Assembly: GCF_019711415.1 (NCBI RefSeq)
Contig: NZ_JAIGNJ010000001.1
Coordinates: 799,001 to 863,000, forward strand
DNA: 64,000 nucleotides
Origin: Qipengyuania vesicularis
GTDB taxonomy: Bacteria; Pseudomonadota; Alphaproteobacteria; Sphingomonadales; Sphingomonadaceae
Direction: 5' to 3'
Both the position numbers and the translations under genes were made by a program. The notes below the pieces were generated by a model. The model had not been told where the DNA came from, searched no databases, and saw only the letters and a program-made list of their open reading frames with translations. Positions 55,928 through 64,000 of the stretch are shown here, in pieces. Each line of letters begins with the position of its first letter. The stretch's first letter is position 1.

Positions 55928-56392
55928 TCAGTTGAGTTCGTCAGGCTCTGCAATCGGGAAAAGGATCGGTGCGACTGTGATCCCTTCGGCTGCAAGGTCT
56001 TCTGCCTGCTTCTTCGTCGCCTTGCCGTGGATCGGAGTTTCCTCCTTCTCGCCATAATGCTGCGAGCGTGCTTCGTCTGCGAACTTTTCGCCCACCCAGG
56101 TGCTCTTCTCGAGCGCCTTGGCCTGTGCCTTGGCGAGCTGTTTGAGAGCCTTCTCCACCTCGGGCGGCATCGGCGCATTGGACAGCTGGGCTTCGCCGGT
56201 GACTGGCGGAGCCTTCGCCTGGTTGCCCTTTGCGCCGACGGCCGGGGCCATGGGGGCCTTGCCCACCGTCTTGCTGCCGCATTGCGGGCAATCGACGAGG
56301 CCGCGCTCACGCTGGCTGTCATAGTCGGCGGACGAGCCGAACCAGCCCTCGAAACGGTGGCCGTTTTCGCAGTGGAGGTCGAAGACGATCAT
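55928..56392 (-). CDS. DUF1178 family protein
   Basis: The 154-residue protein begins MIVFDLHCENGHRFEGWF, with CPQCGS forming a zinc-ribbon-like CxC...CxxC pattern in residues 8-40. An Ala/Pro-rich middle and a charged helix (EVEKALKQLAKAQAKAL) follow, then a C-terminal EDLAAEGITVAPI. This matches the DUF1178 family, of unknown function. It is the third gene of the grxC-nit-DUF1178 cluster, 6 bases after nit. Confidence 0.85.
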   Translation of the reverse strand: MIVFDLHCENGHRFEGWFGSSADYDSQRERGLVDCPQCGSKTVGKAPMAPAVGAKGNQAKAPPVTGEAQLSNAPMPPEVEKALKQLAKAQAKALEKSTWVGEKFADEARSQHYGEKEETPIHGKATKKQAEDLAAEGITVAPILFPIAEPDELN

Positions 56393-56398
56393 GCGCGC

Positions 56399-57214
56399 CT
56401 AGTTGGCGATTTCCCGCCGGTTGGCAAGGCTCGGAACCTGGGCTCGCACCTCTTTGATCCGGGATGTGTCAATTTCGACGAATTGAAGGCCTGAGCCATC
56501 GCCGCCCATGTCGAGCAGGATCTCGCCCCATGGATCGACTACCAGGCTGTGCCCATAGGTCTGGCGGCCATCCTCGTGCGATCCGACCTGGGCAGCGGCG
56601 ATTACAAACGCACTTGCCTCGATTGCCCTGGCCCTTTGCAGTACATGCCAGTGCGCCTTGCCCGTAAGAACAGTGAAGGCAGCAGGGATGGCGATTGCAT
56701 CGCATCTGGCCTGCCCAAGGGCTTCGAACAGGGCTGGAAAGCGAAGGTCATAGCAGACGGTGAGCCCCAGTTTGCCGATGGGGGTCTCCACCGTCACGAC
56801 TTTGTCACCAGCTCGATAGGCGTTCGATTCCCGCCAGCTTTCGCCACTTACAAGATCGACGTCGAACATGTGGATCTTGTCGTACCGGCCAGCGATTTCG
56901 CCCGAGCCGTCGATCACGATCGACCGGTTGGCCCACCTCCCCTCACCGGTATCGACGGCGATCGAACCTAGGCACGTCCAGACACCTTTTGCTGCGCATG
57001 CTTCACGGACAGCGGCAAGGACGGGGTCGTCGGCCTCCTGCCTGATGGAGTTGGCAGCTCTCTTCCGATCGCGATCGAGCAATCCCGACATTTCTGGTGT
57101 GAAGAGCATCTCTGCCCCCTCATCGGCCGCTCGCGCGATCGACTGGGTCAGGACCTTGGCATTCGCCTCCGGATCGATGCCGGTGGTCATCTGGAGAACG
57201 GCGATGCGGGTCAT
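56399..57214 (-). CDS. carbon-nitrogen hydrolase (deaminated glutathione amidase, Nit1-like)
   Basis: The 271-residue nitrilase-superfamily enzyme has catalytic residues Glu41 (TPEM), Lys113 (YDKIHMFDVD) and Cys154 (CYDLRFP). The KIHMFDVD stretch is typical of Nit1/YbeM deaminated-glutathione amidases, which repair a transaminase by-product of glutathione. It abuts grxC upstream, which fits a glutathione-related theme. Confidence 0.9.
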   Translation of the reverse strand: MTRIAVLQMTTGIDPEANAKVLTQSIARAADEGAEMLFTPEMSGLLDRDRKRAANSIRQEADDPVLAAVREACAAKGVWTCLGSIAVDTGEGRWANRSIVIDGSGEIAGRYDKIHMFDVDLVSGESWRESNAYRAGDKVVTVETPIGKLGLTVCYDLRFPALFEALGQARCDAIAIPAAFTVLTGKAHWHVLQRARAIEASAFVIAAAQVGSHEDGRQTYGHSLVVDPWGEILLDMGGDGSGLQFVEIDTSRIKEVRAQVPSLANRREIAN

Positions 57215-57478
57215 TCAGCCCTCGAGCAATGCGTCCAGCTTGCCCGCGCGTTCGAGCGCGGCCAATTCGTCCGATCCGCCGACATGGGTTTCGCCAATGA
57301 ATATCTGCGGCACGGTGCGCGCATTGGGCGCCCGCTCCATCATCTCGTCGCGCTTGGGCCCGCCCATGGTGATGTCATGTTCGTGATACTCCGCACCCTT
57401 CTCGTCGAGCAGGCGCTTGGCGCGGAAACAATAGCCGCAGCCGAATTTGGTGTAGATGTCGATGTGCGGCTGGCTCAT
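57215..57478 (-). CDS. grxC: glutaredoxin 3
   Basis: The 87-residue thioredoxin-fold protein has the active site CGYCFRAK (residues about 14-17) instead of the classical CPYC, plus TVPQIFIGETHVGGSDEL with the cis-Pro and the glutathione-binding GG(S/C)D. It reduces disulfides using glutathione. It is the first gene of the grxC-nit-DUF1178 cluster and is divergent from the hsp20 gene across 152 bases. Confidence 0.92.
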   Translation of the reverse strand: MSQPHIDIYTKFGCGYCFRAKRLLDEKGAEYHEHDITMGGPKRDEMMERAPNARTVPQIFIGETHVGGSDELAALERAGKLDALLEG

Positions 57479-57512
57479 GCAGTTTCCTCGATTTTCCGGC
57501 GTGTGTGGGACG

Positions 57513-57540
57513 CTTGAAAGCGTTTCGCAAGCGCCTATGT
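57513..57540 (+). promoter_or_regulatory. sigma-32 (RpoH)-type heat-shock promoter
   Basis: CTTGAAA at 57513-57519 is followed after 14 bases by CCTATGT at 57534-57540. This fits the alphaproteobacterial RpoH pattern (CTTGAA and CYTATNT). It is about 90 bases before the hsp20 ATG, so the transcript would have a leader of roughly 80 bases. Confidence 0.75.
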
Positions 57541-57546
57541 TGATTG

Positions 57547-57630
57547 TGTCGTCGCATGGTGCGGCGATTTGGGAGCGCCGCTTACGGGCTCCCTCACATA
57601 CTCAAATTGCTCATTGGAGGATTTGTTTCG
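57547..57630 (+). promoter_or_regulatory. ROSE-type RNA thermometer in the hsp20 leader
   Basis: The last hairpin (57604-57624) pairs AAATTGCTC with GAGGATTT around an ATTG loop, with a single bulged G at 57609. This hides the GGAGG at 57616-57620. TTGCT opposite AGGA with the bulged G is the hallmark of ROSE elements, which melt at heat-shock temperature. Upstream, GGGAGC (57571-57576) can pair with GCTCCC (57588-57593), giving the second stem expected of ROSE leaders. The 5' limit is an estimate from the promoter. Confidence 0.82.
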
Positions 57631-58101
57631 ATGAACCGTTTCGACACTACCCCTTATCGCCGTTCCACCGTCGGCTTCGACCGTTTGTTCGACCTGATGG
57701 AACGCCAGGCACGCAATGCCGGGGGCGATAACTACCCGCCTTTCAATATCGAGCGCCGCGACGAGGATGAATATCGCATCACTCTCGCCGTTGCCGGTTT
57801 CCGGGCGGAAGACCTCGACATTACCGCACAGCAGAACCTGCTCGTGATCCAGGGCCGCAAGCGCGACGACCAGCCTGAGGGTGAGATGCTGCATGTCGGC
57901 ATCGCCAACCGCGGCTTCGAGCGTCGCTTCGATCTCGCCGACTATGTTCGCGTCGAGAATGCGGACCTCAAGGACGGCATGCTGATCATCGACCTCGTCC
58001 GCGAGGTTCCCGATGCGATGAAGCCGAAGAAGATCTCGATCGGTGGTCAGAAAACCCTCGAAATCGTCAAGGATCAGGATGACGATACGGCGGCTGCCTG
58101 A
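57631..58101 (+). CDS. small heat-shock protein Hsp20 (IbpA-like)
   Basis: The 156-residue chaperone begins MNRFDTTPYRRSTVGFDRLF. It has an alpha-crystallin domain (about 35-125, NIERRDEDEYRITLAVAGF and IANRGFERRFDLADYV) and a C-terminal extension KKISIG that provides the I-x-I anchor. It binds unfolding proteins in large oligomers. The start is ATG at 57631, 10 bases after GGAGG; the frame is open upstream through the leader without similarity. Expression is predicted to be controlled by RpoH and by the ROSE thermometer. Confidence 0.93.
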   Translation: MNRFDTTPYRRSTVGFDRLFDLMERQARNAGGDNYPPFNIERRDEDEYRITLAVAGFRAEDLDITAQQNLLVIQGRKRDDQPEGEMLHVGIANRGFERRFDLADYVRVENADLKDGMLIIDLVREVPDAMKPKKISIGGQKTLEIVKDQDDDTAAA

Positions 58102-58121
58102 CGCCACTCCCTGAACGATAG

Positions 58122-58153
58122 AAGGCGGCATCCCCTGGGGGTGCCGCCTTTTG
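58122..58153 (+). terminator. rho-independent terminator after hsp20
   Basis: AAGGCGGCA (58122-58130) pairs with TGCCGCCTT (58142-58150) around a CCCC/GGGG-containing loop, and the stem runs into TTTT then G. It ends the hsp20 transcript 20 bases after the stop. Confidence 0.85.
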
Positions 58154-58477
58154 TGTGAGCGTTATCAACGCAATAGGGGGTGGCACATAAGTACCACCCC
58201 CGCGACGACTAGCGCCGCCAAGCCCCGGATTCGGCCGTCCGGGTCGCAGAAGACGACCGGGTTCGAGACAAGCCCCACCGCTTGCACACGCAGCGAAAAC
58301 CTTGCTGACTCAACTACTTTCGGCAGCTGAGTCGCAAGTGTCCTGCAACAATTATGTCAAAAGATAAACCCGCGTCCCCTAAGGGAAATCCGGCCCCATG
58401 TCGTATCGCTACAAGTCGGAAATTTCCAATTGAGCGATTTCAATCGTTTAGCGACCGGGACACTCCGAAAAAAAATT
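58154..58477. other. structured intergenic region between hsp20 and pyrG, no coding gene seen
   Basis: These 324 bases lie between two convergent genes and contain no credible reading frame. They hold several inverted repeats: GGGGGTGG/CCACCCCC (58176-58201, 8 bp), CCCGGA/TCCGGG (58224-58243, 6 bp), CTTGC-(T)-GACTCA/TGAGTCGCAAG (58301-58338, 11 bp with one bulge) and the palindrome GGAAATTTCC (58418-58427). On the minus strand an eight-base T-run follows the pyrG stop. A small RNA is possible but unproven; no tmRNA, SRP RNA or RNase P signature was found. Confidence 0.5.
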
Positions 58478-60112
58478 TCAGACGAGCCTTGCCTGCTCTA
58501 GCGCTGCACCGATGAAGCCAGCGAAAAGTGGGTGTGGATCGAAGGGCTTAGACTTCAATTCGGGGTGGAACTGGACACCAACGAACCAAGGATGGTCGGG
58601 CCGCTCGACGATTTCGGGCAACAAACCGTCTGGTGACATGCCCGAGAAGATCAGACCCTGCTTCTCGAGTGGCTCGATATAGGCACCGTTGACCTCGTAC
58701 CGGTGGCGATGGCGTTCCGAGATATCGGTCTGGCCGCCGTAGATCGTCGACACATGGCTGTTCGCTGCCAGTTTCGCGTCATAGGCACCAAGCCGCATGG
58801 TGCCGCCGAGATCGCCCCCTGCTTCGCGCTTCTGCAGCCCCTCCTCGGTCATCCATTCCGTGATGATGCCGACGACCGGTTCGCTGGTTTCACCGAACTC
58901 GGTCGAGCTGGCCTTGTCGAAACCGGCGCTGCGAGCGCCCTCGATGCAGGCCATCTGCATCCCAAGGCAAATGCCGAGGAACGGCACCTTGCGTTCGCGC
59001 GCAAAACGAACGCTGGCGATCTTGCCCTCGCTCCCGCGTTCGCCGAAGCCACCGGGCACGAGAATGCCATGCATGGGCTCGAGCTGGGCCGCGATGTCGC
59101 TGTCGCTCTGCTCGAAGACTTCGGCGTCGATCCACTGGATGTTGACCTTGACGCGGTGCGCCATGCCGCCGTGGATCAGCGCCTCGTTCAATGACTTGTA
59201 GGCGTCTTGCAGGCCGACATATTTGCCGACCACACCGATGGTGACCTCGCCCTCGGGGTTCGAATGGCGGTCCACCACGTCGTACCAGCGCGAAAGGTCG
59301 GGTTCGGGAGCATCGGTGATGCCGAAACCGCGCAGAACCTCGGTGTCGAGGCCTTCGGCATGGTACTGGAGCGGCACCGAATAGATAGAAGGTGCGTCGA
59401 GCGCGGGAATGACTGCTTCCTTACGGACGTTGCAGAAGTTGGCGATCTTCTGCCGCTCGCCTTCGGGGATTTCATGCTCGGCGCGGCACAGGAGCACGTC
59501 AGGCTTGATGCCGAGGCTGGCGAGTTCGCGCACCGAGTGCTGGGTCGGCTTGGTCTTCAGTTCACCCGCAGCTGCAATATACGGTACCAGCGTCACGTGG
59601 ACGCTGAGCGACTGCATCGGTTCAAGTTCGTTACGAAGCTGGCGAATGGCTTCCATGAAAGGAAGGCTTTCGATGTCACCCACCGTGCCGCCGATCTCGC
59701 AGAGGATGAAATCATGATCGTCCTGTCCGGCGAGTGCGAATTCCTTGATCGCGTCGGTGACGTGCGGAACCACCTGCACGGTCGCACCGAGATAGTCGCC
59801 GCGGCGTTCCTTGGCGATGATCTGCTGGTAAACCCGGCCGCTCGTGATGTTGTCGCCCTGGTGCGCCGATACGCCAGTGAAACGCTCGTAATGGCCGAGA
59901 TCGAGGTCGGTTTCCGCCCCGTCGTCGGTCACATAGACCTCGCCATGCTGATACGGGGACATCGTGCCCGGATCGACATTGAGGTAGGGGTCGAACTTAC
60001 GAATGCGGACCTTGTAGCCACGCGCCTGGAGGAGGGCAGCAAGCGATGCTGCCATGAGACCTTTGCCAAGCGAGGAGACCACGCCGCCGGTGATGAAAAT
60101 ATACCGCGCCAT
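58478..60112 (-). CDS. pyrG: CTP synthase
   Basis: The 544-residue enzyme makes CTP from UTP, ATP and glutamine. The amidoligase domain (1-265) starts [17 protein letters not shown] and includes the [14 protein letters not shown] stretch. The glutamine amidotransferase domain (about 290-544) has the LGICLGMQ nucleophile Cys and the FHPEL His/Glu near the end. Length is standard. It is the last gene of tpiA-secG-pyrG, a conserved alphaproteobacterial order. Confidence 0.96.
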   Translation of the reverse strand: MARYIFITGGVVSSLGKGLMAASLAALLQARGYKVRIRKFDPYLNVDPGTMSPYQHGEVYVTDDGAETDLDLGHYERFTGVSAHQGDNITSGRVYQQIIAKERRGDYLGATVQVVPHVTDAIKEFALAGQDDHDFILCEIGGTVGDIESLPFMEAIRQLRNELEPMQSLSVHVTLVPYIAAAGELKTKPTQHSVRELASLGIKPDVLLCRAEHEIPEGERQKIANFCNVRKEAVIPALDAPSIYSVPLQYHAEGLDTEVLRGFGITDAPEPDLSRWYDVVDRHSNPEGEVTIGVVGKYVGLQDAYKSLNEALIHGGMAHRVKVNIQWIDAEVFEQSDSDIAAQLEPMHGILVPGGFGERGSEGKIASVRFARERKVPFLGICLGMQMACIEGARSAGFDKASSTEFGETSEPVVGIITEWMTEEGLQKREAGGDLGGTMRLGAYDAKLAANSHVSTIYGGQTDISERHRHRYEVNGAYIEPLEKQGLIFSGMSPDGLLPEIVERPDHPWFVGVQFHPELKSKPFDPHPLFAGFIGAALEQARLV

Positions 60113-60216
60113 GGGAGTCGGGCCTTAAGCGTGGGGGTTGAGTCGGCGCAAGGGAAAAGGCGCGCGAAAAAGCGCGCTATCCACCGAAGCGCATGGAAAT
60201 TGCGATGAAGCGGGAA

Positions 60217-60570
60217 TTATTCGGCGAGCGGGTCGTCGTTCGGCGCGGGTGCTACCGGAGCGGGAGCCGCCGCCGGGCCGCCAAGCGGATCGGCATCGGC
60301 AGGGGTCACGCTGCGATCGAGAGTCGATTCGATCTCGCCCGTCCCAACGCCTTCGACAGCAAGTGCGGCCAGCGCAATGGACAGCGCGACGAACACCACG
60401 GCGAGCCACTTCGTCGACCGGGTCAGGAAGTCCGCTGCGCCGCGTGCGCTCAGCATGCCGCTTGGGCTGCCGCCAATGCCGAGGCCGCCACCTTCGCTAC
60501 GCTGCATCAGGATGACGGCGATCAGGGCCGCTGCGACGATTGCCTGGACGACGGTGAGGAAGAGGAACAT
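60217..60570 (-). CDS. secG: preprotein translocase subunit SecG
   Basis: The 117-residue protein has two transmembrane helices (about 3-21 and 52-72). LIAVILMQRSEGGGLGIGG in the cytosolic loop and FLTRSTKWLA are the SecG hallmarks. The C-terminus is extended and Pro/Ala-rich (GGPAAAPAPVAPAP), as in many alphaproteobacteria. SecG assists SecYE-mediated export. It sits between tpiA and pyrG. Confidence 0.92.
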   Translation of the reverse strand: MFLFLTVVQAIVAAALIAVILMQRSEGGGLGIGGSPSGMLSARGAADFLTRSTKWLAVVFVALSIALAALAVEGVGTGEIESTLDRSVTPADADPLGGPAAAPAPVAPAPNDDPLAE

Positions 60571-60638
60571 GGGGTTACTTCTCTATCGATAGGTTCTGAG
60601 CGCCGCATCTAGGGATAGCGCGGCGAAACGGCAAGCAA

Positions 60639-61400
60639 TCAGGCTTCTTCGGTCTCCGAAGCAGCAACGACGATGCCTAGGAAGCTCTCTGCAGAAAGGC
60701 TTGCGCCGCCCACGAGGGCTCCGCCAACTTCGGCGATGGAGAGGATCTCGCGCGCATTATCGGGCTTGACCGATCCGCCGTAGAGGATGCGCACATTCTC
60801 CGACTGCTCCTTGCCATAGGTATCGTCGAGCAGGCCGCGAATAGCGTTGTGCATCGCCTCGATATCCTTGGTCGTAGCTGTCTTGCCGGTGCCGATCGCC
60901 CAGACGGGCTCATAGGCAACGGTGAGGCGCTCGCCGGCATCGTCGATCCTGGGCAGGCTGGCCTTGAGCTGCTTGAGCACGAATTCCTCTGCTCCGCCCT
61001 TCTCGCGGGTTTCCAGCGATTCGCCGCAGCACAGGATAATCCGCAGGCCCGCATCGAGGGCGCTGGCGATCTTATCGTTGATGAGCGCGTTGCTTTCCTT
61101 GTGGTCCGCGCGCCTCTCGCTGTGGCCGAGGATAACAAATTTCGCGCCCGCATCGGCGACCATCGTCGCCGAGATATCGCCCGTATGCGCGCCATCTTCA
61201 CCGGCGTGACAATCCTGCGCGCCAATCCCGATCTGCTCGGCTTCGCGATGGACTGCATGAATCAGCGTGTACGGCGGTGCGATTGCGACTTCGGCGCGCA
61301 TATATCGCTGCGCTGCCCGGTCGATCGCGCGCGCTTCGGAAAGCATCGCGCGCGTACCGTTCATCTTCCAGTTTCCAACGATATAGGGCCGTTCGGCCAT
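60639..61400 (-). CDS. tpiA: triosephosphate isomerase
   Basis: The 253-residue TIM-barrel enzyme interconverts DHAP and glyceraldehyde 3-phosphate. Visible are the substrate Lys in GNWKMNGT, the catalytic His in ILGHSERR, the catalytic Glu and mobile loop in AYEPVWAIGTGKTAT, and the phosphate-binding YGGSVKPDN. It is divergent from ppiD across 220 bases, in which I see no gene and no clear promoter motif. Confidence 0.95.
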   Translation of the reverse strand: MAERPYIVGNWKMNGTRAMLSEARAIDRAAQRYMRAEVAIAPPYTLIHAVHREAEQIGIGAQDCHAGEDGAHTGDISATMVADAGAKFVILGHSERRADHKESNALINDKIASALDAGLRIILCCGESLETREKGGAEEFVLKQLKASLPRIDDAGERLTVAYEPVWAIGTGKTATTKDIEAMHNAIRGLLDDTYGKEQSENVRILYGGSVKPDNAREILSIAEVGGALVGGASLSAESFLGIVVAASETEEA

Positions 61401-61620
61401 AGAAATGTCTTCCCGTCGAGATTCGCACTCAGGCGAGGCGCTATATAGGGCGTCGAGCCCGCCGTGCCAGATGCGCTTTGTTTCTGCGTCAAAACCGGAC
61501 GGGACCTGTTGCGGCGAGGTCGCAGGGCGGATAAAGCGCGCTGCTCAACCGGCGACAAGCCGCCTCCCATCCGGAAGGTGTGGCGCGCCCAATGCACACG
61601 AAGAGGCCTTCCCGCAAGCC

Positions 61621-63558
61621 ATGCTCACCTTTTTCCGGAATTTCTTCAAAACCAAGATCGGCCTTGCGCTGGCGCTCGCGTTTCTTGGCCTGATCGGCTT
61701 CGCCTTTGCCAGCATGGACGTGTCGAACACGGGCGCCTTCGGCGGAGTTGCCGGGGGCGACAGCGCGGCCGTGGTCGGCGACAGGAAGATTGGGACGGCA
61801 GAGCTGAACCAGGCTGCCAGCGACGAATTGCGTAGCATGCGGGCAGAAGACCCCGACATCACCATGCAGGAACTGGTTGCGGCCGGCGGACTGGACCGTG
61901 TGCTTGACGACATCATCAATCGCTATGCGGTGATGGAATGGGCGGAAACCAACGGCTTCCGGGCTGGCACCAATCTCCTGAACAGCGAGATCCGCGCGAT
62001 CCCGGCGGCGCGCGGTGCGAGCGGCGAGTTCAGCACCGACGCCTACAATGCGTGGATGCGCCAGAACAATCTCACCGATCGCGAGGTCCGGCAGCAGCTC
62101 CGCACGTCGCTGCTCTTCCAGCAGTCGGTGCTTCCAGCTTCCTATGGAGCGCAGCTGCCTGAATCCATCGTTGAAACCTATGCCCGCGCCTTCAAGGAAC
62201 GGCGGAGCGGCGCAGTGGCTACCATTCCCGCGCGGCTGTTCGCTTCGCAGGGCGATCCGACCAATGCGCAGATCACCTCCTTCTATAGCGAGAACCGCCA
62301 ACGTTTCGTGCGGCCCGAACGTCGCACGCTTCGCTTCGCGACCTTCGACAGCACGGCGCTGGGCGACAGTATCGAACCAACGGACGCCGACATCGCGGCA
62401 TATTTCGAGGACAATGCCGAGCTCTTCGCCGCGCGCGAGCGTCGCAACTTCACCCAGCTGATCGTACCAACCCGCCAGGGTGCAGAGGCGATCGCCGAGC
62501 GCGTGCGCGCGGGAGAAAGCTTTGCCCAGGCTGCTGCTAGCGCAGGCCTTCGCACTACCGAGCTTGCCGAACAGGAGCGGTCCGCTATCCGCACCTCGGC
62601 TTCCGCTGCGGTCGCCGATGCCTATTTCACCGCGGCCCAAGGAGAGCTCACTTCGCCCGCGCGCAGTCCGCTTGGCTGGCATATCGCCCGCGTCACTGCG
62701 GTCGATGCGCAGCCCGCCCGTACGCTTGATACCGCACGCGAAGAGATCGTTACGGTACTTCGCGAAGAAAACCGCCAGCGCGGAATTGCGGAGCTTGCCG
62801 TAGACATCGAGGATCGCCTCGCGGATGGCGCTTCTCTGTCGTCGGTGGCGGATGAACTCGGTCTCGAACTGCGCAGCACTCCGGCACTCACCGTTACCGG
62901 CCAGGTATACGGTACGCTGCAGGCCGCTCCGGAAGTGCTTGCCCCGATCATCGAGACTGCGTTTCAGATCGACGAGGGCGATGCTGAGATCGGCGCCCTC
63001 CCCGACCAGCAGACTTTCCTGATCTACGAGGTAGCTGAGATTACACCGTCGAGTGTTGCGCCGCTGGCCGACATTCGCGCCGAGGCTGTCGCCCTCTGGA
63101 GGCAATTCTCCGCGCAAGATGCAACGGAAGCTGCTGCCGACCGCATTCTGAAGCGGGTCGAGGAAGGCGCGAGCCTCGCCGAGGCTCTGGCTGCTGAGGA
63201 GGTCAACCTGCCCGCTCCCGAACCGGTCAACTTCAGCCGCGAAGAGCTGGCGAGCCTCGGTGCGACGAGCATACCCGCTCCCATTGCCCTGCTCTTCGGC
63301 ATGGCGCAAGGCACCACGAAGAAGCTCGAAGGCTCGCGCAACCAGGGCTGGTACATCGTAGATCTCGACACGATTGTGCTGGACGAACTGGCGGAGAACG
63401 ACCCACTCCTGACCATGGCACGCACGCAGGTGGGCCAGGCTTGGGGTGCGGAGTATGCGCAGCAGATGCTTGCCGCCATGCGCGCAGAGGTGGGTGTCGA
63501 GAAGAACGACAACGCGATCGCCGCCGTTCGCCGCCAGTTGCTCGGCGAAACGAACTGA
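61621..63558 (+). CDS. ppiD: periplasmic folding chaperone PpiD-like (SurA_N/parvulin peptidyl-prolyl isomerase)
   Basis: The 645-residue protein has an N-terminal inner-membrane anchor (about 12-31, IGLALALAFLGLIGFAFASM), a SurA-like chaperone region (about 45-230, RKIGTAELNQAASDELR) and a parvulin-type domain near 260-360 (FTQLIVPTRQGAEAIAERV). Two further helical regions resemble degenerate parvulin repeats. PpiD assists folding of proteins leaving the Sec translocon. The start is ATG at 61621; the frame is open upstream to 61405 without similarity. The ppiD-trpE adjacency is common in alphaproteobacteria. Confidence 0.88.
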   Translation: MLTFFRNFFKTKIGLALALAFLGLIGFAFASMDVSNTGAFGGVAGGDSAAVVGDRKIGTAELNQAASDELRSMRAEDPDITMQELVAAGGLDRVLDDIINRYAVMEWAETNGFRAGTNLLNSEIRAIPAARGASGEFSTDAYNAWMRQNNLTDREVRQQLRTSLLFQQSVLPASYGAQLPESIVETYARAFKERRSGAVATIPARLFASQGDPTNAQITSFYSENRQRFVRPERRTLRFATFDSTALGDSIEPTDADIAAYFEDNAELFAARERRNFTQLIVPTRQGAEAIAERVRAGESFAQAAASAGLRTTELAEQERSAIRTSASAAVADAYFTAAQGELTSPARSPLGWHIARVTAVDAQPARTLDTAREEIVTVLREENRQRGIAELAVDIEDRLADGASLSSVADELGLELRSTPALTVTGQVYGTLQAAPEVLAPIIETAFQIDEGDAEIGALPDQQTFLIYEVAEITPSSVAPLADIRAEAVALWRQFSAQDATEAAADRILKRVEEGASLAEALAAEEVNLPAPEPVNFSREELASLGATSIPAPIALLFGMAQGTTKKLEGSRNQGWYIVDLDTIVLDELAENDPLLTMARTQVGQAWGAEYAQQMLAAMRAEVGVEKNDNAIAAVRRQLLGETN

Positions 63559-63567
63559 GCTGGCGGT

Positions 63568-64000
63568 TTGGCTAGCCCCCTAGAAGGCCGCGCACGGGCG
63601 CTACAGGCGCTCGACGAGGGCCGCCCCGCCCTCGTCTGGCGCAAGCTCGTGGCCGATACGGTGACCCCGGTCGGTGCCGCGCTACGCATGATCGAGGAAG
63701 GGCGCGGCGATTTCCTGCTCGAATCGGTCGAAGGCGGCGAAGTCCGGGGTCGGTACAGCCTGCTCGGCCTCGACCCCGATCTTGTCTTCAGGGCGGAAGG
63801 CAATTCGGCCGCGATCAACCGCGACTGGCGGCGTGACCGCGAGGCTTTCGCGCCGTGCGATCAACCTACGCTTGGTGCGATGCGCGCGCTTCTCGACCAA
63901 TGTCGCATCGACGTGCCCGACGATTTGCCCCCTGCGCTTGCCTGCCTCGTCGGCTATTTCGGCTACGAGACGATCGGGCTCGTGGAGAAACTCCCCCGTC
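63568..64000 (+). CDS. trpE: anthranilate synthase component I, N-terminal part (3' cut by window edge)
   Basis: The open frame from TTG 63568 to the window end encodes the TrpE N-terminal domain: PVGAALRMIEEG, then FLLESVEGGEVRGRYSLLGL (the Leu/Glu/Ser feedback tryptophan-binding LLES motif), and ALACLVGYFGYETIGLVE. The enzyme converts chorismate to anthranilate with TrpG. The start is 9 bases after the ppiD stop and lacks a strong Shine-Dalgarno; a later GTG or ATG cannot be excluded. The chorismate-binding domain is outside the window. Confidence 0.9.
   Translation, partial: MASPLEGRARALQALDEGRPALVWRKLVADTVTPVGAALRMIEEGRGDFLLESVEGGEVRGRYSLLGLDPDLVFRAEGNSAAINRDWRRDREAFAPCDQPTLGAMRALLDQCRIDVPDDLPPALACLVGYFGYETIGLVEKLPR

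Noticed and set aside
58176-58201. GGGGGTGG/CCACCCCC hairpin considered as a transcription terminator
   Set aside because: No T-run follows on either strand, and a good terminator already exists at 58122-58153.
59207-60208. A 333-codon plus-strand frame opposite pyrG
   Set aside because: It is antisense to CTP synthase; composition is typical of a shadow frame.

Overview
The window is an ordinary, densely packed chromosome segment from an alphaproteobacterium, most likely Sphingomonadales and probably an Erythrobacteraceae member (Erythrobacter/Qipengyuania-like). This is inferred from high G+C, frequent GTG/TTG starts, a two-domain Hfq, the order dusB-ntrB-ntrC-ntrY-ntrX-hfq-hflX, a fused IspDF, a lipoyl domain on the E1-beta subunit of pyruvate dehydrogenase, and a ROSE-type RNA thermometer before an hsp20 gene. 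I see no insertion sequence, prophage, integrase or CRISPR array. Gene assignments rest on motifs read by eye; no database search was possible.

Layout. 1-13 kb: the end of alanine racemase, the PHA regulator PhaR, an archaeal/eukaryal-type prolyl-tRNA synthetase, a secreted M3 peptidase, RNase R, a universal stress protein, pyruvate dehydrogenase E2 and E3, a thioesterase and a KefB-like antiporter. 13-21 kb: tRNA-Ser, then murein enzymes leading into a run of overlapping genes (dacC-tmk-holB-metG-tatD-MBL hydrolase-small membrane protein) and mazG. 21-31 kb on the minus strand: the nitrogen and RNA regulation block dusB-ntrBC-ntrYX-hfq-hflX. 31-34 kb: ispDF, pncC, ratA, lipA. 34-36.6 kb: a compact inorganic-carbon cluster (SbtA-like bicarbonate permease, SbtB-like PII protein, beta-carbonic anhydrase) followed by a NYN-LOTUS protein. 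36.6-45 kb: a TPR protein, gyrA, a TauD-like dioxygenase, a YhhN protein, trmFO, an EF-hand protein and a squalene/phytoene-synthase-like protein. 45-48 kb: a small TadG/TadE/TadE pseudopilin-like cluster. 48-51 kb: pdhB, pdhA, ftsB on the minus strand. 51-56 kb: hppD with a VOC gene, MscS, a DhlA-like haloalkane dehalogenase, an MFS transporter and tRNA-Arg. 56-64 kb: grxC-nit-DUF1178, heat-regulated hsp20, tpiA-secG-pyrG, ppiD and the start of trpE.

How the parts connect. The pyruvate dehydrogenase complex is split: E1 alpha/beta at 48-50 kb, E2 and E3 at 8-11 kb, with lipoyl synthase at 33 kb supplying the cofactor for the lipoyl domains on both E1 beta and E2. Two nitrogen-type two-component systems sit directly upstream of Hfq. 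The hsp20 gene has both a sigma-32-type promoter and a thermometer hairpin that covers its ribosome binding site. The features most worth following up are the SbtA/SbtB/carbonic anhydrase cluster, the asymmetric tandem Hfq, the ROSE element, and a structured, unassigned 320-base intergenic stretch before pyrG.
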